Source: Luteitalea sp. TBR-22
GTDB taxonomy: Bacteria; Acidobacteriota; Vicinamibacteria; Vicinamibacterales; Vicinamibacteraceae
NCBI RefSeq assembly: GCF_016865485.1
Contig: NZ_AP024452.1
Span: 5,602,501-5,666,500 of the forward strand
Direction of reading: 5' to 3'
DNA length: 64,000 nucleotides
The first letter of the stretch is position 1, and every line of letters begins with the position of its first letter. Position numbers and translations under genes: made by a program. The notes beneath the pieces were generated by a model that worked only from the letters and a program-made list of their open reading frames with translations, did no database searches and was not told the origin of the DNA. Shown one piece after another: positions 17,479-26,100 of the stretch.

Positions 17479-18306
17479 ATGAACAGGATTCTGTCGGGGC
17501 TGACGGTCGCGCTGTGTCTCGGCGCGGCTGAAGGCAGCGCGCTGGCACAGGCGGCGCAGCCCGAGTACCACGTGGTGCTCACCTACATCAAGACCGCACC
17601 GGGCATGCAGGACGCCTACCGCGACCACCTCGTGAACGTGTCGTCGAAGTTCTACGGGGAACTGCTCAAGGAGCAGCCGAACCTGATGGGCTGGAGTGCC
17701 GCCAGCGCGATGTTCGACGGCGTCGACTCCCGGTACGACTACGTGACGGCCACGATCTACAGCGGGCTGCCGCCCGAGCCGAGCACGCCTGCCGACGCCC
17801 TCTACCAGCGGGCTGCCGGCATGACCCGCGCCGAGTACGTCAAGAAGCTGGCGACGATGCGCACCGTCGTCGGCACCGAGTTGCTCTCTTCCATCAGCCG
17901 ATCGATGGCACCCGGGACGGCCAGGGTCGGGGACTTCCGCGTGACCCAGCAACTCAAGGCCAAGCCGGGCATGGGCAATGAGGTCACCGACCTGCTCCGC
18001 ACCCGACTGCATCCGATGATGGACATGCGGCGCACCGCCGGCGAGCTGAAGTCCTGGGGCGCCTGGGCACGGCAGTTCCCTGGCGGCACCTCGTCGACCT
18101 ACGACGTGCTCCTGGTGAACACCTACAAGGACATGGCCAGCGCCCTGAAGGGGCTCGACGCCTCGAAGACCGCCGACGTGTTCGCCAAGGCGAACCCCGG
18201 CAAGAGCTACGCGACCTACGTCAACGACGCGCGCGATTACGCCGAGGTGGCCGTGCGAGGCCTGACCCGCGTCGTGGCGCTCGTCGAGCGGCCCGCCGCT
18301 CAGTAG
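17479..18306 (+). CDS. secreted protein of unknown function (duplicated module)
   Basis: A 275-residue protein with a signal peptide (MNRILSGLTVALCLG, cleavage near ALAQ). Two regions look alike: YHVVLTYIKTAPGMQDAYRDHL near residue 30 and FRVTQQLKAKPGMGNEVTDLL near residue 155. This suggests two ferredoxin-like (ABM or NIPSNAP-like) halves, which is inference. The start at ATG 17479 is supported by GGAGGGG 4 nt upstream. It stands alone between divergent and convergent neighbours. I do not recognise a named family. Confidence 0.65.
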   Translation: MNRILSGLTVALCLGAAEGSALAQAAQPEYHVVLTYIKTAPGMQDAYRDHLVNVSSKFYGELLKEQPNLMGWSAASAMFDGVDSRYDYVTATIYSGLPPEPSTPADALYQRAAGMTRAEYVKKLATMRTVVGTELLSSISRSMAPGTARVGDFRVTQQLKAKPGMGNEVTDLLRTRLHPMMDMRRTAGELKSWGAWARQFPGGTSSTYDVLLVNTYKDMASALKGLDASKTADVFAKANPGKSYATYVNDARDYAEVAVRGLTRVVALVERPAAQ

Positions 18307-18319
18307 GTCGGCACGTCGA

Positions 18320-18347
18320 GCAGCCGTCGCCCCTCCCCGACGGCTGC
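18320..18347. terminator. bidirectional hairpin between convergent genes
   Basis: GCAGCCGTCG and CGACGGCTGC form a perfect 10-bp stem with an 8-nt loop, sitting between stop codons at 18306 and 18349. There is no clear U-tract. It is related to the family B palindromes. Confidence 0.5.
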
Positions 18348-18348
18348 C

Positions 18349-19425
18349 TCAGCGCGACGCGATGCCCCGCCGTGAAGTGAGGTAGACGGCGAACGTGCCG
18401 AGCCAGTGGCCACCGGCGTAGTGCGCCCCGGTGACGGCCTTCAGGCCGACCTCCCGGTGGCGTTCCGCGGCGGCGTGGAGCGCGGGCAGGCGCGGGTCGT
18501 TGTCGGCCAGGGCCTGCTCGATGCCCTCGAGCATCCACGCCCGACTCAGGTTCAGGCCGTCGAGGTGCGCCAGCTTGCCATCCGTCGCGTCGAGCACTAC
18601 GCCGGGCTCGAGCCACGAGGCATCCGCCTTCGTCCCCCTGGGAATATCTGGCAGGAACGTCGTGAGCCAGCGCGAGAACTCCGCCGGCGGCAACACGCGC
18701 CGCATCAGGTCGGCTTCGGCGAGGCAGGGCGAGACGAAGTCCTGTCCCGACGGCTCATAGGCCATGGGGCACGCGCGGTCGCTCATGTAGAACGCCTTCG
18801 AACGTTCCACGAGCAGCTGCTCGAATGCCGTGTGCTTCGCCTGCCGCGCCCAGTCGAGCGCGAGCCCGAACGCGAACGCCGTCTGTGAATGCTCACCCGT
18901 GCGAATCGGCCTGGTGAGCTTCGGCAGCCAGTCCATGAAGCGCTTGACGGCCTCGTCCTCGAGCGGCGCGAGCACCCGGGCCCACTCGCGCGACTGCGGG
19001 CTGTCCCATTCCCGCAGCTCCTGCGTCACCTGCAGCAGCCACGCCAGGCCGTACGGCCGCTCGAACTCCTGCCGCCCGGGGGCCCGCAGGTACGCGAGTT
19101 CGCCGGCCACCCGTTGCGCCGTGAAGTTTCTCGCCAGTGCCGCCTCGGCCTTCGCGGCCAGCGGCGTGCCCGGGTAGAGCCGCGCCACGCGCGCCAGCAG
19201 CCAGTGGCCGTGCACGGCCGAGTGCCAGTCGAAGCACCCGTAGAACACCGGCGTGAGGTCGCGCGGCGCCTTCGCGTCGGCGTCGGACGCCATCGTGTGC
19301 GCGATCTTGTTCGGGTACTCCTGGTGCACGCACGCCAGCGCGAGCGCCGCCAGCTTCTCGGCCTGGGCAAGGTCCATCGTGGGGGTTCCTGCAGCCTGGA
19401 TCGTCAGCAAGAGCGCCAGCAGCAT
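18349..19425 (-). CDS. DUF2891 family protein
   Basis: A 358-residue protein. A short hydrophobic N-terminus (MLLALLLTIQAAGTPT) suggests export. The body carries the DUF2891 features YGCFDWHSAVHGHWLLAR and RPYGLAWLLQVTQEL, plus GEHSQTAFAFGLALDWA and FVSPCLAEADLMRRVL, consistent with an alpha-helical toroid. The conserved His and Glu suggest metal binding, but no activity is assigned. The start was chosen at ATG 19425; upstream codons are only the 7-bp minisatellite. TAGACT ends 7 nt before this ATG. Confidence 0.87.
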   Translation of the reverse strand: MLLALLLTIQAAGTPTMDLAQAEKLAALALACVHQEYPNKIAHTMASDADAKAPRDLTPVFYGCFDWHSAVHGHWLLARVARLYPGTPLAAKAEAALARNFTAQRVAGELAYLRAPGRQEFERPYGLAWLLQVTQELREWDSPQSREWARVLAPLEDEAVKRFMDWLPKLTRPIRTGEHSQTAFAFGLALDWARQAKHTAFEQLLVERSKAFYMSDRACPMAYEPSGQDFVSPCLAEADLMRRVLPPAEFSRWLTTFLPDIPRGTKADASWLEPGVVLDATDGKLAHLDGLNLSRAWMLEGIEQALADNDPRLPALHAAAERHREVGLKAVTGAHYAGGHWLGTFAVYLTSRRGIASR

Positions 19426-19432
19426 GGGGAGC

Positions 19433-19438
19433 AGTCTA
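19433..19438 (-). promoter_or_regulatory. -10-like box for a leaderless DUF2891 transcript
   Basis: TAGACT on the minus strand ends 7 nt before the ATG at 19425. The 7-bp minisatellite lies immediately upstream and occupies the -35 area. Confidence 0.5.
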
Positions 19439-19440
19439 GA

Positions 19441-19513
19441 CGGGAATCGGGAGTCGGGAGTCGGGAGTCGGGAGTCGGGAATCGGGAGTCGGGAGTCGGG
19501 AGTCGGGAGTCGG
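19441..19513. repeat. 7-bp minisatellite GGGAGTC/GGGAATC (family A)
   Basis: About ten tandem heptamers, mostly GGGAGTC with GGGAATC variants. The same unit recurs near 26.97, 45.54 and 58.92 kb. On the other strand it reads as a spurious PDSRLPT repeat. Confidence 0.85.
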
Positions 19514-19818
19514 CATCCTCCCTGGCGAGCCCTGACCGTCGCCCAAGGGCGACGGCTCATATGGAGGACCTCTTCGCAAGGGCTTGTGCGGCCCTGGTGA
19601 GATCAGCGCCCCCGTCGAGGTCGGCAGGTCGCGAGTGATCACGCTCATATGCGCGGGTTGGGTACCGCAGGGCGCGGATCCGATCGCGGGCGGCCTCGCT
19701 CTACGTGCGCGAGTTCCCGGACATGTCCGGTGATCGCATAGCCGTCTCGAGGGTGCCCAGCGGACGGGCCTCGGACGGGGGCGCTCACCTCACCAGGGGC
19801 CACGGCCCCGCCATCGAC

Positions 19819-20931
19819 CTACCCGGCCGCCGGCGCCTCCAGCCGGTAGGCCGCCCACACAAACCCCGCCAACTCGCGCGCCACGGCCGTGGTCGCCACC
19901 GTCGCCCGCTTGCCGCGCCGGGTCAGCGTCTGCATCTTGTGGTGCAGGCGCTCCTGCGCCCGCCACGCCAACGCGCAGGCCTCCGGGGCCTGGCCGGCGT
20001 GGCTGCGTCGCAGCCGCGCCCCCACCAGCGGTTTGAAGCGGTAGTGCCACGCGGCTTCGCTCAGCACCCGCCGTAGATGCGTATTGCCCATCTTACTGAT
20101 GCCGCCCTGCCGGCGCCGCGCGCCACTGGACCACTCCCAGCACGTCAGCCCGGTGTAGTGCATGAACGCCCGCGCCGTCGGGAAGCGACGGCCATCACCG
20201 ATCTCGGCGGCGATCATCAACGCACTCAGGCGGTCGATGCCGCGGAAGCACGTCAAGGTCTGCACCGGCGCCGCCATCGTCGCCGGCACCGGCCACGCCA
20301 GCAGCTGCGCATCGAGATCCGCCAAGCGCGCCTCGGCACTCTCCAGCGCCGCCAGGTATGTCCGGCACACCACGGCGACGCCAGGCTCCGGCCACGCCAG
20401 CGCGCGCACCCACGTCCGGTACGCGCGCGTCCACGGCTTGCTCTGCGTCCAGCGCTGCCCGTGCCGCAGCAACAGCTTGCTCACCCGGTGCCGCGTCCGT
20501 ACCACATCGCGCTGCAACTGCTGCCGCGCCCGCGTCAGCTCCCGCACCGCCTCGTCGGCCTCGGTGGGGACCGTCACCGCCGTCAGGGCGCCGTCGCGCA
20601 GATAGCGCACCAACTGGGCCGCATCGCGCCGATCCGTCTTGATGCGCTGGCGGCGGCCGCCCGCCACCTGGGGAATCAACGAGGGGGCGACCACGGTGCA
20701 GCGCACGCCCGCCGCCTGCAGGGCCCGCACCAGCGGATACCCACACGGCCCCGCCTCATACGCGACGTGCACCGGGCGCCCGGCCGCCGTCCGCACGACC
20801 CAGCGCACCAGCTTGGGCACTTCCACGGGCGCCGGACCGACGACCGGCGCCGACGCCCCGGGCGCCCACACCGCCGCCATCACCGAGGCCTGATGCACAT
20901 CCAACCCGATGAACGTCGTAGACTCCCCCAT
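19819..20931 (-). CDS. IS110-family transposase (DEDD/serine recombinase)
   Basis: A 370-residue transposase. The N-terminal RuvC-like DEDD domain shows D11 (FIGLDVH), E59 (YEAGPCGY), and D100 and D103 (KTDRRDA). The C-terminal Transposase_20 domain has the helix-hairpin-helix FRGIDRLSALMIAAEIGDG, then YTGLTCWEWSSGARRRQGGISKMGN with the expected catalytic serine. IS110 enzymes cut and join DNA under guidance of an element-encoded bridge RNA. The frame is open upstream to 21027, but ATG 20931 gives the canonical N-terminus. The gene looks intact. Confidence 0.95.
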   Translation of the reverse strand: MGESTTFIGLDVHQASVMAAVWAPGASAPVVGPAPVEVPKLVRWVVRTAAGRPVHVAYEAGPCGYPLVRALQAAGVRCTVVAPSLIPQVAGGRRQRIKTDRRDAAQLVRYLRDGALTAVTVPTEADEAVRELTRARQQLQRDVVRTRHRVSKLLLRHGQRWTQSKPWTRAYRTWVRALAWPEPGVAVVCRTYLAALESAEARLADLDAQLLAWPVPATMAAPVQTLTCFRGIDRLSALMIAAEIGDGRRFPTARAFMHYTGLTCWEWSSGARRRQGGISKMGNTHLRRVLSEAAWHYRFKPLVGARLRRSHAGQAPEACALAWRAQERLHHKMQTLTRRGKRATVATTAVARELAGFVWAAYRLEAPAAG

Positions 20932-21037
20932 GACCGACCTCCCCTCGCTTTGCGGCTCTGCGCCGCGGGCTCTTTGCGGAACCTCAGCGTAACCCGCGCA
21001 TACGCGTCGCGGGGGTCGGTCCTCCATAAGCGTCTAC
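20932..21037 (-). ncRNA. candidate bridge RNA in the IS110 leader
   Basis: The 106 nt upstream of the transposase fold into a closed multibranch shape. The outer stem is GACCGACC (20932-20939) with GGTCGGTC (21014-21021). Inside are hairpin GCGGC-TCTGC-GCCGC (20952-20966) and hairpin CCCGCG...CGCGGG (20993-20998 with 21008-21013). In IS110 elements such as IS621, the non-coding end upstream of the transposase encodes the bridge RNA. Assignment is by position and foldability only; the guide loops were not matched to the flanks. Confidence 0.5.
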
Positions 21038-21119
21038 GTCCGGTGAAGGTGTCCGGCGTCCAGCGTTGGCACTTCGGTGACCGGTGCCCGGAGCCCGGTT
21101 CCTGTGCGATGCTCTCCTC

Positions 21120-21995
21120 GTGCCTCAATCCAGACGGACCTTCCTCGCCCTCGGCGCGGCCGGACTCGTGTCGGCTGCTCGGCCCCTGACTGCTGCCATC
21201 CGCGCTGCGCAGCCGCCGAAGTTCCGGGTCGGCGTCACCGACTGGAACCTGCGGAGCGAGGCCAACCCGGCGTCGTTCGCGCTGGCCAAGAAGCTGGGGT
21301 TCGACGGCGTGCAAGTGAGCCTGGCCAGCGGCCGTGGCGCCGAGCGCGCGCCGATCACCGACGACGTGGTGAAGCAGTACCTCGCGCAATCGAAAGAGCA
21401 CGGGCTGCCGATCACGTCGACGTGCCTGAACATCCTGCACACCAACTACCTGAAGTCCGACCCGCTCGGGCCGAAGCGCGTCGCCGAGGGCATCGCCCTC
21501 ACGAAGGCGATTGGCGTCGAGGTGATGCTGCTGCCGTTCTTCGGCGACGGCGCGATGAAGACCGAGGCGGAGATGGACCGCGTCGGCGACATCCTCCGCG
21601 AACTCGGCCCCGAGGCGCGCAAGGCGGGCGTGATCCTCGGACTCGAGGACACGATCTCGGCCCGCGACAACGTGCGGATCATGGAGCGCGCCAAATCGCC
21701 CGCGGTGCTGACGTACTACGACGTCGGCAACTCGACCGGCAACGGCTTCAAGGTCATCGACGAGCTGCGCTGGCTGGGCCGCGACCGCATCTGCGAAGTG
21801 CACCTGAAGGACAACCCGCACTTCATGGGTGAGGGAACAATCGACTTCCCGGGGATCATCGACGCGCTGGCCGACATCGGCTTCGCCCGCTGGGCCGTGC
21901 TCGAGACGAGCAGCCCCACGAAGATGCTCGAGGACGACATGAGAAAGAACCTGGCGTTCACCCGCGGGCTCGTCACGGCCCGCGCGAAGGCGTGA
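21120..21995 (+). CDS. sugar phosphate isomerase/epimerase family protein, Tat-exported
   Basis: A 291-residue TIM-barrel protein (AP endonuclease 2/xylose isomerase-like). It starts PQSRRTFLALGAAGL, a twin-arginine signal. Barrel features are VGVTDWNLR, LGFDGVQVSLA, GVILGLEDTIS (metal-ligand Glu), LTYYDVGNSTGNG, ICEVHLKDN (His) and WAVLETSS (Glu). The start at GTG 21120 puts SRRTFL near the N-terminus; GTG 21084 is an alternative. It overlaps the next gene by 4 nt (GTGA), linking it to a haem-containing dehydrogenase. It probably acts on an extracytoplasmic sugar or polyol; the substrate is unknown. Confidence 0.85.
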   Translation: MPQSRRTFLALGAAGLVSAARPLTAAIRAAQPPKFRVGVTDWNLRSEANPASFALAKKLGFDGVQVSLASGRGAERAPITDDVVKQYLAQSKEHGLPITSTCLNILHTNYLKSDPLGPKRVAEGIALTKAIGVEVMLLPFFGDGAMKTEAEMDRVGDILRELGPEARKAGVILGLEDTISARDNVRIMERAKSPAVLTYYDVGNSTGNGFKVIDELRWLGRDRICEVHLKDNPHFMGEGTIDFPGIIDALADIGFARWAVLETSSPTKMLEDDMRKNLAFTRGLVTARAKA

Positions 21996-24700
21996 AGCGC
22001 GCGGCCCTCGTCGCGGCGTGCACGCTGGTCGCGGCCATCGGCACGCACGGGCAGGCACCGCAGCCGCGGCCGAGCCTGCCTCGCCTGTCGGCGACGACGA
22101 CGATCCCGCTGGCGCTGTTCAAGGCCCCGGAGGGCTTCGAGGTGACGTTGTGGGCGGGGGCCGACCTGGTCCGCAACCCGACCAACATGGACGTCGACAA
22201 GGACGGCCGCCTGTGGGTGGCCGAGGGCGTCCGCTACCGCAAGCACTTCGATCGCCAGCCCGCCGGCGACCGCATCGTCGTCGTCGAGGACACCAACGGC
22301 GACGGACGCGCCGATGCCTCGCACACGTTCGTGCAGGAGCCGGCACTGGTCGCGCCACTCGGCGTCGCGGTGATCGACAACAAGGTCGTGGTGTCGCAGC
22401 CGCCGGACCTCATCGTCTACACCGACGTCGATCGCAACCGGCGCTTCGACCCGGCCGTCGATCGGCGCGAGGTGCTGCTGACCGGCTTCCAGGGCAAGAA
22501 CCACGACCACTCGCTGCACTCGGTGACCGTCGGGCCGGACGGCAAGTGGCTGTTCAACTCCGGCAACATGGGCGGTCGATTCACCGATCGCTCGGGCCGC
22601 ACGTTCACGTCGTTCAGCTCGTACAAGGCCGACCCGATCGGGCCGTTCACCTTCCCGCACGACTCCACGAAGCTGATGGGCGCGCGCAGCGACGACGGGC
22701 ACGTGTACGTCGGCGGCTTCATGGTGCGCATGAACCCCGATGGCACGCAGGCGGAGGTCATCGGCCACAACTTCCGCAACAGCTACGAGCAGTCGATCAC
22801 GTCGTTCGGCGACATCTTCCAGAGCGACAACGACGACCCGCCCGCCTGCCGCGTCAGCTGGGTGATGGAGCACGCCAACTTCGGCTTCTCGTCCAACGAC
22901 GGGCAGCGCACCTGGCAGGCCGACCGGCGCCCTGGCCAGTCCGTGCCGATGGCCGAGTGGCGACAGGACGACCCCGGCATCGCACCCGCCGGCGACATCT
23001 ACGGCGGTGGCTCGCCGACCGGCACCGCGTTCTACGAGGACGGCGCACTCGGCGACGCGTGGCGCGGCACCTTCTTCGCGGCCGAACCCGGACGCAACGC
23101 CATCTTCGCGTACCAGCCGGTGCGCGACGGGGCCGGCTTCCGGCTCGAGCGACGCACGTTCCTCTCCGTGAACGACGAGGAGAAGTGGGCCGGCACCGAC
23201 TTCAGTGGTGGTCCCGGCACCACCACCGCCGAGATCTCCACGCTCTTCCGTCCTTCCGACGTCGTCGTCGGCGCCGACGGCGCGCTCTACGTGAGCGACT
23301 GGATCGACCCGATCATCGGCTTCCACGAGGACCTGGACGACGCGGTGTCGGGGGCGATCTACCGGATTGCACCGCGCCGGTTCGAGTCGACGCCGACAAC
23401 CATCGACCCGGCCAGCATCGCCGGATTGATCGGCGCCCTGCGCTCGCCCGCGGTGAATGTGCGCGCGATCGGCTTCGAGGGCCTGAAGTCGCGTGGCGCA
23501 CCAGCCGTTCCCGACGTCGCCCGGTTGCTCGACGACGAGAACCCGTACATCCGGGCGCGCGCCGTGTTCCTGCTGGCCCAGATGGGTGCCGAGGGGCGGG
23601 CGCGCCTCGGCGCGCCGTCAGCGCTTCGCGACGCCGACATGCGGATCGCCGCGTTCCGTGCACTGCGCCGTGCGGGTCTCGACGTCACTGCCGAGGCCGC
23701 GACGCTGGCGGGCGACCCCGACGCGGGCGTCCGCCGCGAGGTGGCGCTGGCGATGCGCGACAGGCCCGCGCAGGTCGCCGTCCCCATCCTTGCGAAGGTG
23801 GCGGCAGGGTTCGACGGAACGGACCGCAGCTACCTCGAGGCGCTGGGGACGGGCGCCTCCGGCAAGGAAGCAACGCTCTACGACACCCTGAAGCGGACGA
23901 TGGGCACAGGCCCGTCGAGTCGCTGGTCCGACGCCTTCGCGTGGATCGCCTGGCGCCTGCACCCGCCGACGGCAGTGGATGCACTCGCCACGCGTGCGTC
24001 GGCGGCCACGCTCTCGCTGGAGCGCCGGCGGCGAGCCATGGACGCGCTCGCATTCATCGACACCAGGGCTGCGTCGGCCGCGATGATCGACATCGCGACG
24101 ACGCGCGGGCCGTTGAAGGAAGCGGCGACCTGGTGGGTGCTCAACCGGCTGTCGAACGACTGGGCCGATCACGACCTGCTGCCCATCCTCAAGCAGCGAC
24201 GCCTCTACGATCCCGACACCATCACCCTGCAGACGGCCGTCGTGCCCGAGCGCGGGCCCGCCTCGTCGCTGCTGCGGGTGGATGACGTGGTGGCGCAGCA
24301 GGGCGTGGCCGCTCGCGGCGAAGCGCACGCGACGCGCTGCCTGATGTGCCACGCGATCGCGGGGGTCGGCGCCGACGTTGGGCCGGCACTCGACGGCTGG
24401 ACGCGCGGCAAGTCTCCCCGAGTCATCGCCACCGCGATCGTCGACCCGGACGCGGGTATCGCGCACGGCTACGGCGCCGTGACGGTGCGCACGAACGACG
24501 GCGTGACCATCCAGGGCCTGGTGATCAAGGAAGGCGACCCGCTGATGCTGCGCAGCATGGGCGGCGTGACCCAGATCGTGCCTGCGGCGCGCGTGAAGTC
24601 GCGCGAGCGGATGCGCCGTTCGCTGATGATGGACGCCGCGCAGCTCGGCATGTCGGCGCAGGACGTGGCCGACGTGATCGCCTACCTGCGCGAGCACTGA
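21992..24700 (+). CDS. PVC-type haem-binding dehydrogenase (propeller + HEAT + cytochrome c)
   Basis: A 902-residue secreted protein. A signal peptide leads to an N-terminal six-bladed propeller of the soluble glucose dehydrogenase type (FKAPEGFEVTLWAGADLVRNPTNM onwards; VYVGGFMVRMNPDG; DIYGGGSPTGTAFYEDG). Helical HEAT-like repeats lie around residues 470-760. A C-terminal cytochrome c domain has one CxxCH motif, CLMCHAIAGVGADVGPALDG, near residue 780. Such three-part proteins are abundant in Planctomycetes and Acidobacteriota and are thought to oxidise sugars with haem electron transfer; that role is inference. It is coupled to the isomerase by a GTGA overlap. Confidence 0.9.
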   Translation: MKRAALVAACTLVAAIGTHGQAPQPRPSLPRLSATTTIPLALFKAPEGFEVTLWAGADLVRNPTNMDVDKDGRLWVAEGVRYRKHFDRQPAGDRIVVVEDTNGDGRADASHTFVQEPALVAPLGVAVIDNKVVVSQPPDLIVYTDVDRNRRFDPAVDRREVLLTGFQGKNHDHSLHSVTVGPDGKWLFNSGNMGGRFTDRSGRTFTSFSSYKADPIGPFTFPHDSTKLMGARSDDGHVYVGGFMVRMNPDGTQAEVIGHNFRNSYEQSITSFGDIFQSDNDDPPACRVSWVMEHANFGFSSNDGQRTWQADRRPGQSVPMAEWRQDDPGIAPAGDIYGGGSPTGTAFYEDGALGDAWRGTFFAAEPGRNAIFAYQPVRDGAGFRLERRTFLSVNDEEKWAGTDFSGGPGTTTAEISTLFRPSDVVVGADGALYVSDWIDPIIGFHEDLDDAVSGAIYRIAPRRFESTPTTIDPASIAGLIGALRSPAVNVRAIGFEGLKSRGAPAVPDVARLLDDENPYIRARAVFLLAQMGAEGRARLGAPSALRDADMRIAAFRALRRAGLDVTAEAATLAGDPDAGVRREVALAMRDRPAQVAVPILAKVAAGFDGTDRSYLEALGTGASGKEATLYDTLKRTMGTGPSSRWSDAFAWIAWRLHPPTAVDALATRASAATLSLERRRRAMDALAFIDTRAASAAMIDIATTRGPLKEAATWWVLNRLSNDWADHDLLPILKQRRLYDPDTITLQTAVVPERGPASSLLRVDDVVAQQGVAARGEAHATRCLMCHAIAGVGADVGPALDGWTRGKSPRVIATAIVDPDAGIAHGYGAVTVRTNDGVTIQGLVIKEGDPLMLRSMGGVTQIVPAARVKSRERMRRSLMMDAAQLGMSAQDVADVIAYLREH

Positions 24701-24715
24701 TCGCCTGGCGTTCCT

Positions 24716-24793
24716 GACCGCCGGCCAGGGTCGGCGGCTACAGGCGCAGATCTGCCGCAGTCAGGTGTAGGCGTCGACCTTGGTCGACGCAAC
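24716..24793. repeat. family B palindromes
   Basis: Two units: GACCGCCGGCCAGGGTCGGC at 24717-24736 and TAGGCGTCGACCTTGGTCGA from about 24766. They fill the gap before the alcohol dehydrogenase gene. Confidence 0.5.
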
Positions 24794-24797
24794 CGGC

Positions 24798-24803
24798 TAA
24801 GCT
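24798..24803 (+). promoter_or_regulatory. -10-like box upstream of the alcohol dehydrogenase
   Basis: TAAGCT ends 8 nt before the ATG at 24812; no ribosome-binding site lies between. Confidence 0.4.
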
Positions 24804-24811
24804 GTGCGCCC

Positions 24812-25915
24812 ATGACACCCACGCGTGCCGCCATCGCCGACGGGGTCGGCTCCTTCACGATCGACACCGTCGAAGTGGGAAGCCCGCTGGCCGACGAGGT
24901 GCTCGTCGAGATCCGCGCGGCCGGGATCTGCCACACCGATCATGCCTCGCTGTCGTGGAAGCGACCGCTCGTGATGGGCCACGAAGGCGCCGGCGTGGTG
25001 CGGGAGGTCGGCCCGGGCGTGACGCATGTGCGGCCGGGCGACGCCGTGGTGCTCAACTGGTGCATCCCGTGCGGCGCCTGCCCGCAGTGCGAGCGCGGCG
25101 ATACGGTGCTGTGCGAGGTCAGCAAGCCGGCGCACGTGATGGCGCCCTCGCGCGGGCACGCGCACGCGGCGGGGACGCGATGGCGCGGTTCTCCCATCGA
25201 CCGCTCCTTCAACATCGGCACGCTGTCGGGTCTTTCCCTGGTGCGCAAGGAGGCCGTGACGCCGATCCCGGCGTCGGTGCCGTTTCCCGTGGCAGCGATC
25301 ACGGGCTGCGGTGTGATGACGGGTTTCGGGTCGGCGGTGAACGTCGCGCGCGTGCAGCCCGGCGATTCGGTGGCCGTGCTCGGCTGCGGCGGTGTCGGCC
25401 TCAACGTCATCCAGGGCGCGCGGGTGGCCGGGGCGACGACGATCATCGCGATCGACACCAACGCGGAGGCCCTGGAACGGGCCCGCGCGTTCGGCGCCAC
25501 CCACGCCCTGCTCGCCGGCCGCGACGACCCGGAGTTAGAGGCGATGGCGGCGAGCGTGCGGCAGCACACCGACGGACGCGGGGCCGATCACGCGTTCGAG
25601 GCGACCAGCGTGCCGGCGCTCGCGTTCGCGCCGCTCCGCCTGGTGCGCGACGGCGGGCAGGCGCTGCAGGTCAGCGGCATCAACGACGCGGTGTCGGTGC
25701 CGATGCCGTGGTTCATGTGGAACAAGCGCTACGTCACGCCGCTGTACGGCGGCTGCGTGCCGTCGCGCGACTTCCCGCGCATCTTCGAGCTCTACGCCAA
25801 GGGCGCGCTGCAGCTCGATGCGCTCGTCACGCGCACGTACACGCTCGACCAGCTCGGCCAGGCCATCGACGACATGCTCACGGGGCGGAACGCGAAGGGA
25901 GTAATTCTGTTCTGA
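24812..25915 (+). CDS. zinc-dependent alcohol dehydrogenase (class III-like MDR)
   Basis: A 367-residue medium-chain dehydrogenase. Catalytic zinc ligands are Cys in AAGICHTDHA, His in MGHEGAGVV and a later Cys in TGCGVMTGFG. Structural zinc is held by CGACPQCERGDTVLC. The NAD-binding motif is VAVLGCGGVGLNVIQGA, followed by Asp in IAIDTNAEA (NAD preference). The arrangement is that of S-(hydroxymethyl)glutathione or aryl-alcohol dehydrogenase relatives. The physiological substrate is unclear. Length is typical and the gene is monocistronic between repeat-filled gaps. Confidence 0.92.
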   Translation: MTPTRAAIADGVGSFTIDTVEVGSPLADEVLVEIRAAGICHTDHASLSWKRPLVMGHEGAGVVREVGPGVTHVRPGDAVVLNWCIPCGACPQCERGDTVLCEVSKPAHVMAPSRGHAHAAGTRWRGSPIDRSFNIGTLSGLSLVRKEAVTPIPASVPFPVAAITGCGVMTGFGSAVNVARVQPGDSVAVLGCGGVGLNVIQGARVAGATTIIAIDTNAEALERARAFGATHALLAGRDDPELEAMAASVRQHTDGRGADHAFEATSVPALAFAPLRLVRDGGQALQVSGINDAVSVPMPWFMWNKRYVTPLYGGCVPSRDFPRIFELYAKGALQLDALVTRTYTLDQLGQAIDDMLTGRNAKGVILF

Positions 25916-25916
25916 G

Positions 25917-26091
25917 ACGGCCTTCGTCATTCGGCCGTCGGCCTTCGGCATGCGGCCGTCGGCCTTCGGAGCATCCACCTGGCCGTAGCCGTCAGCTCCG
26001 TCCCTTTCTGTAGCCGTCGACCTTCAGGTCGACGGTCAGTCGAACCCGTCCTCCGTGTGTAGCCGTCGCCCTGGGGCCGACGGTCAGTGAT
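25917..26091. repeat. repeat-filled gap: GGCCTTCGG units and family B palindromes
   Basis: 25917-25970 holds repeated GGCCGTCGGCCTTCGG-like units. 26012-26040 holds TAGCCGTCGACCTTCAGGTC and its completion. 26060-26087 holds a further GTAGCCGTCGCCCTGGGGCC palindrome. Confidence 0.5.
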
Positions 26092-26100
26092 GCCTCGCGA

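Larger units (their letters stand above)
19426..19818. other. non-coding stretch: minisatellite, palindrome and IS left flank
   Basis: No gene is supported here. In order it holds a -10-like box, the family A minisatellite, a family B palindrome at about 19532-19556 (ACCGTCGCCCAAGGGCGACG), about 165 bp of unremarkable sequence, and from about 19725 the short 3' end of the IS110-family element. Confidence 0.6.
19725..21046 (-). mobile_element. IS110-family insertion sequence (approximate limits)
   Basis: It contains one transposase gene and a structured upstream non-coding region. The 9-mer GTCCGGTGA occurs at 19725-19733 and 21038-21046, about 1.3 kb apart, which is a normal IS110 size. These direct copies may mark the element-target junctions. 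IS110 elements lack terminal inverted repeats, so the exact ends remain a guess. It interrupts no recognisable gene. Confidence 0.5.

Noticed and set aside
19434-19560. N-terminal extension of the DUF2891 frame reading PDSRLPTPDSRLPIPDSRLP
   Set aside because: It is the 7-bp minisatellite read in frame. The true start at 19425 has a signal-like N-terminus and a -10 box just upstream.
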